From NCBI RefSeq assembly GCF_014306105.1, contig NZ_JACRVF010000003.1, positions 124,001 to 188,000 on the forward strand: DNA of 64,000 nucleotides. Reading direction: 5' to 3'. This document shows positions 59,570-64,000 of this stretch, in pieces. The translations under genes were made by a program, and so were the position numbers. Position 1 is the stretch's first letter, and each line of letters opens with the position of its first letter. The DNA comes from Pontibacter cellulosilyticus. GTDB lineage: Bacteria > Bacteroidota > Bacteroidia > Cytophagales > Hymenobacteraceae. The notes beneath the pieces are model-generated. The model was not told the DNA's origin. It saw only the letters and a program-made list of their open reading frames with translations, and did no database searches.

Positions 59570-60916
59570 TTATATTCCTTCGTTAAACGGAATCGGGAAA
59601 CTAACCCACACATCATCTCCTGGGCGATCTATTGGCAGCTGGCCAAGCCTATTGTAGCGGCGCAGATCAATCCAGCGATGGCCTTCAAAGAACAGTGAAT
59701 AACGTCGCTGCCGGAGCATTTCTGTAATCAGAGCATCTTTCGTAACCAATCCACTGTAAGGCAGCAGTCCGTGGCCTGTGCGAATAATGTTAAGTGCACT
59801 TACAGCATCCAACAATGCACCTGTCTGTATCTTGGCCTCCGCATAAATCAGAATCAACTCCTCGTTCCTGATGATTGGCACAGGATCAGTGTTGGAGCTA
59901 AATACTGTTATATCATACCGGCTGGTCAGGCCGCTCTGTGTTGCCGGCTCATCACGTAAAGCCACCTTCGACAGGCGATCGTCACCTGGAGTAGCATCAG
60001 CTACAAAGCTAGGATGAGCAAGTCGCAACTCTCCTTTAGCATTACGTCCAATAAAGAGCGGATTCACAATATCCCCGGATGCATCACTAAAAGTATAATA
60101 TACTCCTTTGTTGAAGTTTGTATTCAGCTCCAGAAATGATCCTTGAAGTGCCTGCAGTGCGCCACTAAAGTTTTCGCGATACACAGCAACACGAGCAGCA
60201 AGAGCACGGTTAAACTCTAAGAAATCATCTGGCCCAAAAGGGTCCTTAGGATCAGTGTTAACCAAATCCTCATAGCCACTAGATAAAGAGAATGGAAAAG
60301 TTTCTCCGGCACCCTGTAAGTGCGCCTGCGCCTCGTCCAATAATCCGGCAATAGCTGTTAGAGCTGCTGCCCTGTCAACAACTGGCCCTAGATTTTCTGG
60401 GTCATCTACATTAACCCGAATTCCATTCTCATTCATCAGTGTCAGGTTCATGAGCAACTGATGTGCTTTTATTGTTTTGGCGAATCCTAAGTAGCCCTGC
60501 TTCTGCTGCTCAGTGATTTGATTTGTGTTGTTTGCAGAAGCTATCAGAATGTTAGCGTTTTTCACCGCCCTATACCTTGCGTTCCATGGACGCGTGGTGT
60601 AAAACGTGTTGTTATCTAGCACAGCATTGCCAGCACCAAGCAGATCGGAGGTAAAACGCGGATCAGCGCCAGAAAAGCGATAGTACTCACGCCCTACTAC
60701 ACCCACGTCATCATAGTAAGTGCCAATATCGATACGCATAGCTGCCTCTGTACCTGTAACCAAGTTGTTTAGAGATGGGATGCCTGCATTCTCCAGCACC
60801 GACTCTATGGTTGGGTTATTTGGATCAGGAATGTCTTCTATTTCGCAGGACGGAAAGACAAGCGAAAGCGCTATGGCACAAATGCCAAACTTATACTTTG
60901 TTATATAATTTTTCAT
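59570..60916 (-). CDS. SusD/RagB family nutrient-binding lipoprotein
   Basis: A 448-residue outer-membrane lipoprotein (VFPSC lipobox near residue 24). TPR-like helices with the typical ends: N-terminal SLNNLVTGTEAAMR, middle YRAVKNANIL and KTIKAHQLLMNLTLMN, C-terminal RNEELILIYAEAKIQTG and LRQRRYSLFFEGHRWIDLRRYNRL. It caps the SusC channel and binds the nutrient. Adjacent to, and downstream of, susC (17-base gap). Substrate not deducible; no regulator or polysaccharide-degrading enzymes in the window. Confidence 0.93.
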   Translation of the reverse strand: MKNYITKYKFGICAIALSLVFPSCEIEDIPDPNNPTIESVLENAGIPSLNNLVTGTEAAMRIDIGTYYDDVGVVGREYYRFSGADPRFTSDLLGAGNAVLDNNTFYTTRPWNARYRAVKNANILIASANNTNQITEQQKQGYLGFAKTIKAHQLLMNLTLMNENGIRVNVDDPENLGPVVDRAAALTAIAGLLDEAQAHLQGAGETFPFSLSSGYEDLVNTDPKDPFGPDDFLEFNRALAARVAVYRENFSGALQALQGSFLELNTNFNKGVYYTFSDASGDIVNPLFIGRNAKGELRLAHPSFVADATPGDDRLSKVALRDEPATQSGLTSRYDITVFSSNTDPVPIIRNEELILIYAEAKIQTGALLDAVSALNIIRTGHGLLPYSGLVTKDALITEMLRQRRYSLFFEGHRWIDLRRYNRLGQLPIDRPGDDVWVSFPIPFNEGI

Positions 60917-60933
60917 GTCTGAGTCTAGTTAGG

Positions 60934-63903
60934 TTAGAAGCCAATCATAAAGTGGAAAAACATTCTTCTGGATGCCGGGAACGGTGTCACATCCACGCCA
61001 GTTGACAGGCCATTGGCTCCAAAATTGGATACTTCCGGATCGTAGCCACGGTAATCAGTTATCACAAAAACGTTATTTGCTGATACACCCACCTTCAAGT
61101 TTCGAACAATAGACCCAAAAATATTACGGATTGCTGGCTCTGGCAGATCATAGTATAACCCTATTTCCCGCAAACGTAGGTAAGTAGCATCCTGCACAAA
61201 AGGCTCAGCTGAGTTTCCTAGCGCATTGATACGCTCTTGTGCATTAGTAACGCCATCACCATCGTCGTCGTCGTCAAAGTCAGGTGATGTGCCTCCTAAG
61301 TCAGTTAACAGTTCCGTCAGGTTGATGTTGTCTCCGCCCTTCTTCCAATGCAATAAGAATGAGAAAGTAAGGTTTTGCTTTACTGTGATAAAATTGTGGA
61401 AGTTCATCTGGAAGTCAGGCTGGGCATCTCCGAGTTTCACTACCCCCTGGTCTCCTCTTATACCTTTAATCTGTGTAGCAGATTCGCCCTCTTCTATAAA
61501 AAAGGTACCAAGTGTTGTACCGAAAGCACCGAGCGGGAAGGCTGGAACATTAAGCTCTGTAATTTCGGAACGGTTAAGCCAGTAGCTGATTCTAGAATTC
61601 CATTTAATAGAAGGTGTTTCAAAAGGAATTGTGTTTAGAGCAAGTTCAACTCCTCTGTTGCGCAGCTCTCCACCGTTTACTACACGAGTTGTAAATCCGG
61701 ATGAGCCAGGAACGTTCTGGAAAAGAATCAGGTCTGTTACAGTTTTGTTGTAGACAGTTCCTTCAAAGATAATCTTATCACCCCAAAGCGATACGTCTAA
61801 ACCAGCCTCCAACTCTTTCTGGCGCTCCTGCTTTATCTCGTCGTTGCCTCGCTGTACAGCTGGTATCAAACCAGGTAAGCCGCCGGTGTTAAATGGCACA
61901 AATGAAGTATACTTTGCTCCAAACGGCGGAAAACCACCAGACTGACCATAAGCTACACGCAATTTAAATAAATTGATCGCCTCCATTTGCCAGAAATCGA
62001 AGTTTGCCAAGTTAACAGCTAATGATGCCTTCGGGAATGCCTGGAACTCATTTACATCAGCATTGTCAGACGATTTGTCGAGGCGTAAGCCTGCCGTTGC
62101 AATAATGCGGTCTCTGTAGTTTATCTCCTCCTGAAAGAATAAGCCCTTGTTACGGGTGATCAACCTGTTTTGCGAAACGCTTACAGCGCCAGACTGATCC
62201 AGATTAGTTTGATCACCTATTAGGCGGGTTGCCACGTTCAGAATCTGGTTCTGGTTGAAATTCTCTCGTGTTGCGCCCAGTGTTGATGTAAACGTGAGGT
62301 TATTATCTGCAAGCGATAGATTGTTTACAATGAACGCGGCATAGTTTGTATTTAAGTTGAAAGCATTACCCTGAATGGATGCTCCTTGTGTAGCCGATGG
62401 CCCCTTTATCTGGAACTGCAGCACACTTGGGAAAATAGCAGTTGTTCGGAGGTTGTAGAAGTCTAACCCGCCGCGGATAACGAGTCTTGTGTTGCTCGTT
62501 TCACCTCTTTGTAGCTGGGTATTTAATGTAAGACCTCCAAGAAATCTATCTGTAGCTTCTCTGTTTGTTATAAGATCACGCGTTTGTAGAAAGTTTGATC
62601 CTGCAAAAGGGTTTTCAGGGTATACCCCATCCGCATTTGGGCGCAGGTCTATAAAACTAGGCGTAGAGGATAATGCTACACCAAAAGAAACACCAGCATT
62701 ATCATTATTTGTTAGTCCACGATCACTTTCTGAGTTGATATAGTTGGAAGTAAGGCTAAAGTCGAACCGGTCTGATAGAATGTGGTCTAGGTTAAAACGA
62801 ATAGATTTTTTTTCATAACCAGTTTTCTCGACAATTCCCTCTTCATCCTGAATTAGGCCACCAACAAAAAAGCGGGTTTTCTCTGTACCACCACTTACGT
62901 TTAGTCTTGAGTTCAACAGCAAACCGGTGTTACCGTACAGTTCATCCTCATAATCAATAAACCGGTTCTGTTGTTGTGCTTCCAGAAAAAGCGGCACCGC
63001 TGCAGCTCCAAAAGATTTTCTTACTCTTTCTTCTGTATAAGTGCGCATGCCAAGTGTATTGGCGATACGTGTAATACCTATATCCTGAGAGAAGTCTACT
63101 AGTGTTTTGCCTACTGCGCCTCGTTTTGTGGTAATTATTACCACACCGGCAGAAGCAAGCGACCCGTAAATGGCCGCTGCGGAGGCACCCTTCAGTACTT
63201 CTATGCTTTCTATATCTGCAGGGTTGATGTCGGCAATACGGTTAGAGGCATTGTCCTGATTAGAAGAGCTTCCACCACCTGCAGCGTTGGTAACAGCATT
63301 TAAACCCGCTGAAATGGATGAGTTATCGATAATGATACCGTCTACTACAAACAGCGGCTGCGCATTGCCAAAAATTGAAGTAATACCCCGAAGCTTCATA
63401 GCCATACCTCCACCTGGTGCACCTGAGTTTGCTACAATGTTAGCGCCTACCAGTTTACCACTTATCGCGCCATCAACTGTTTGAGGTGTAGTAATACCCG
63501 TAATTTCGCGTGTATTAAGTGATGATACTGCATTTGCCGCGTTGGTTCGCTTTACAGTGGTGGCCAATCCAGTGATAACAACCTCGCTGAGGTTGGTTAG
63601 CCGCTCCTTTAACTCAATGTTAAGCACATCAACCGCAGGTGTTACATCTACTGTCTGAGAGACAAAACCTAAGTAAGAGAAGGTAAGCTTACCTGATGCC
63701 GTTGGTAGTTGTATACTATAGCGGCCTTCAGCATCTGTGGTAGTACCCTGTGTAGTTCCAACTACGACAACACTTACGCCTGGCAGGGGAATCCCTTTTC
63801 CTGCATCTGTAACTGTTCCACGCACAGTGGTCTGGGCATACAGCACCATTGGCACCATCATGAGCAGCAGTAGCAGCAGCCTGATTAGATAAAAGTTCTT
63901 CAT
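60934..63903 (-). CDS. SusC/RagA family TonB-dependent outer-membrane transporter
   Basis: A 989-residue protein: signal peptide (VPMVLYAQ, ~20 residues), carboxypeptidase-like beta-sandwich (~25-110, RGTVTDAGKGIPLPGVSVVV), plug domain (~115-240, with LKGASAAAIYGSLASAGVVIITTKRG), then the beta-barrel. Near residue ~875 the sequence FDDDDDGDGVTNAQERIN adds a calcium-binding-type acidic loop. Start at 63903 is chosen because an upstream start adds 16 residues before the signal peptide. First gene of the susCD pair. Contains AAGTATACTT at 61905. Confidence 0.94.
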   Translation of the reverse strand: MKNFYLIRLLLLLLMMVPMVLYAQTTVRGTVTDAGKGIPLPGVSVVVVGTTQGTTTDAEGRYSIQLPTASGKLTFSYLGFVSQTVDVTPAVDVLNIELKERLTNLSEVVITGLATTVKRTNAANAVSSLNTREITGITTPQTVDGAISGKLVGANIVANSGAPGGGMAMKLRGITSIFGNAQPLFVVDGIIIDNSSISAGLNAVTNAAGGGSSSNQDNASNRIADINPADIESIEVLKGASAAAIYGSLASAGVVIITTKRGAVGKTLVDFSQDIGITRIANTLGMRTYTEERVRKSFGAAAVPLFLEAQQQNRFIDYEDELYGNTGLLLNSRLNVSGGTEKTRFFVGGLIQDEEGIVEKTGYEKKSIRFNLDHILSDRFDFSLTSNYINSESDRGLTNNDNAGVSFGVALSSTPSFIDLRPNADGVYPENPFAGSNFLQTRDLITNREATDRFLGGLTLNTQLQRGETSNTRLVIRGGLDFYNLRTTAIFPSVLQFQIKGPSATQGASIQGNAFNLNTNYAAFIVNNLSLADNNLTFTSTLGATRENFNQNQILNVATRLIGDQTNLDQSGAVSVSQNRLITRNKGLFFQEEINYRDRIIATAGLRLDKSSDNADVNEFQAFPKASLAVNLANFDFWQMEAINLFKLRVAYGQSGGFPPFGAKYTSFVPFNTGGLPGLIPAVQRGNDEIKQERQKELEAGLDVSLWGDKIIFEGTVYNKTVTDLILFQNVPGSSGFTTRVVNGGELRNRGVELALNTIPFETPSIKWNSRISYWLNRSEITELNVPAFPLGAFGTTLGTFFIEEGESATQIKGIRGDQGVVKLGDAQPDFQMNFHNFITVKQNLTFSFLLHWKKGGDNINLTELLTDLGGTSPDFDDDDDGDGVTNAQERINALGNSAEPFVQDATYLRLREIGLYYDLPEPAIRNIFGSIVRNLKVGVSANNVFVITDYRGYDPEVSNFGANGLSTGVDVTPFPASRRMFFHFMIGF

Positions 63904-64000
63904 ATTATGTGATTTGAGGTGAGAAATGCAAGCGTTTATAATACACAGCACTTATACGGCCTCAATACATAAAATGTAATTTTTATCATTATTTTTTTAA

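Larger units (their letters stand above)
444..61914. repeat. Dispersed iterated heptamer TATACTT / AAGTATA
   Basis: Reading both strands I count about 140 copies of TATACTT or its complement between 444 and 61914. Base composition predicts about 8-11. Copies lie inside most genes and in many gaps, in both orientations relative to transcription. In genes it is read in every frame: CTT ATA CTT (Leu-Ile-Leu, e.g. near 30875), TTA TAC TTT (Leu-Tyr-Phe, near 26661) and TAT ACT T (near 24446), so protein sequence does not explain it. Five copies are the 10-base palindrome AAGTATACTT at 10280, 26559, 47060, 58601 and 61905. The count is by eye and may be off by a few. Function is unknown. Confidence 0.85.

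Noticed and set aside
444..61914. TATACTT motif explained as a promoter element
   Set aside because: It resembles part of the Bacteroidota -7 box (TAnnTTTG) but is out of register by one base, and most copies lie inside genes in all frames and both orientations.
1..64000. CRISPR arrays, rRNA, prophage, insertion sequences
   Set aside because: Looked for on both strands and not seen.

Overview
The window looks like a chromosomal segment of a Bacteroidota bacterium, most likely order Cytophagales and perhaps Hymenobacteraceae such as Pontibacter (inference). The evidence is a SusC/SusD pair, DUF2911, DUF2461, YceI, SSS symporters and PIG-L deacetylases of Bacteroidota type, and promoters matching the Bacteroidota consensus (TTTG, 19-21 bases, TAnnTTTG) rather than -35/-10 boxes. 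Genes are short operons on both strands, separated by strong hairpin terminators. I see no phage, insertion sequence, rRNA or CRISPR; the only RNA gene seen is one tRNA-Leu.

Layout. 1-6.2 kb: the end of an S9 prolyl peptidase, a nucleotidyltransferase with a conserved unknown partner, a DUF6503-like lipoprotein, a MarR-YceI operon with its own promoter/operator, and an enolase-superfamily epimerase with unusual active-site residues. 6.2-16.3 kb: a dicarboxylate symporter, a secreted unknown, an M16 peptidase pair, a dihaem cytochrome c, RDD and DUF389 membrane proteins, and a histidine phosphatase. 16.3-26 kb: a large TPR/metallopeptidase protein, two PAP2 phosphatases flanking tRNA-Leu(CAG), ThpR, PncC, a methyltransferase, an M61 peptidase and an outer-membrane barrel. 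26-39 kb: an MBL-fold hydrolase, two SSS symporters (one overlapped by a 48-residue membrane peptide), an MsbA-type ABC exporter, DUF2911, a methyltransferase and a PIG-L protein. 39-50 kb: unknown membrane proteins, a 27-residue membrane peptide, DUF2461, an amino acid permease, an SPW/VKOR fusion, two tandem small secreted peptides, alpha/beta hydrolases, an FAD oxidoreductase and a DUF2975/XRE pair. 50-64 kb: an OmpA-type protein, an M49-like peptidase, a deoxynucleoside kinase, a large GAF protein, a CDGSH protein, DUF2007, and a SusD/SusC pair whose C-proximal half carries an Asp-rich insert.

As a whole the region is housekeeping and envelope functions: many secreted or lipoprotein peptidases, nutrient uptake (SusCD, DAACS, SSS, APC) and envelope lipid enzymes (PAP2, ABC exporter, PIG-L).

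The most striking signal is not a gene. The heptamer TATACTT (AAGTATA on the other strand) occurs about 140 times by hand count, against roughly 8-11 expected. It appears in coding DNA in all three frames, in intergenic DNA, beside terminators, and once inside a terminator loop. Five copies form the perfect palindrome AAGTATACTT. This resembles a genome-wide iterated DNA word, such as an uptake, repair or architectural signal, and I know of no described role for it.
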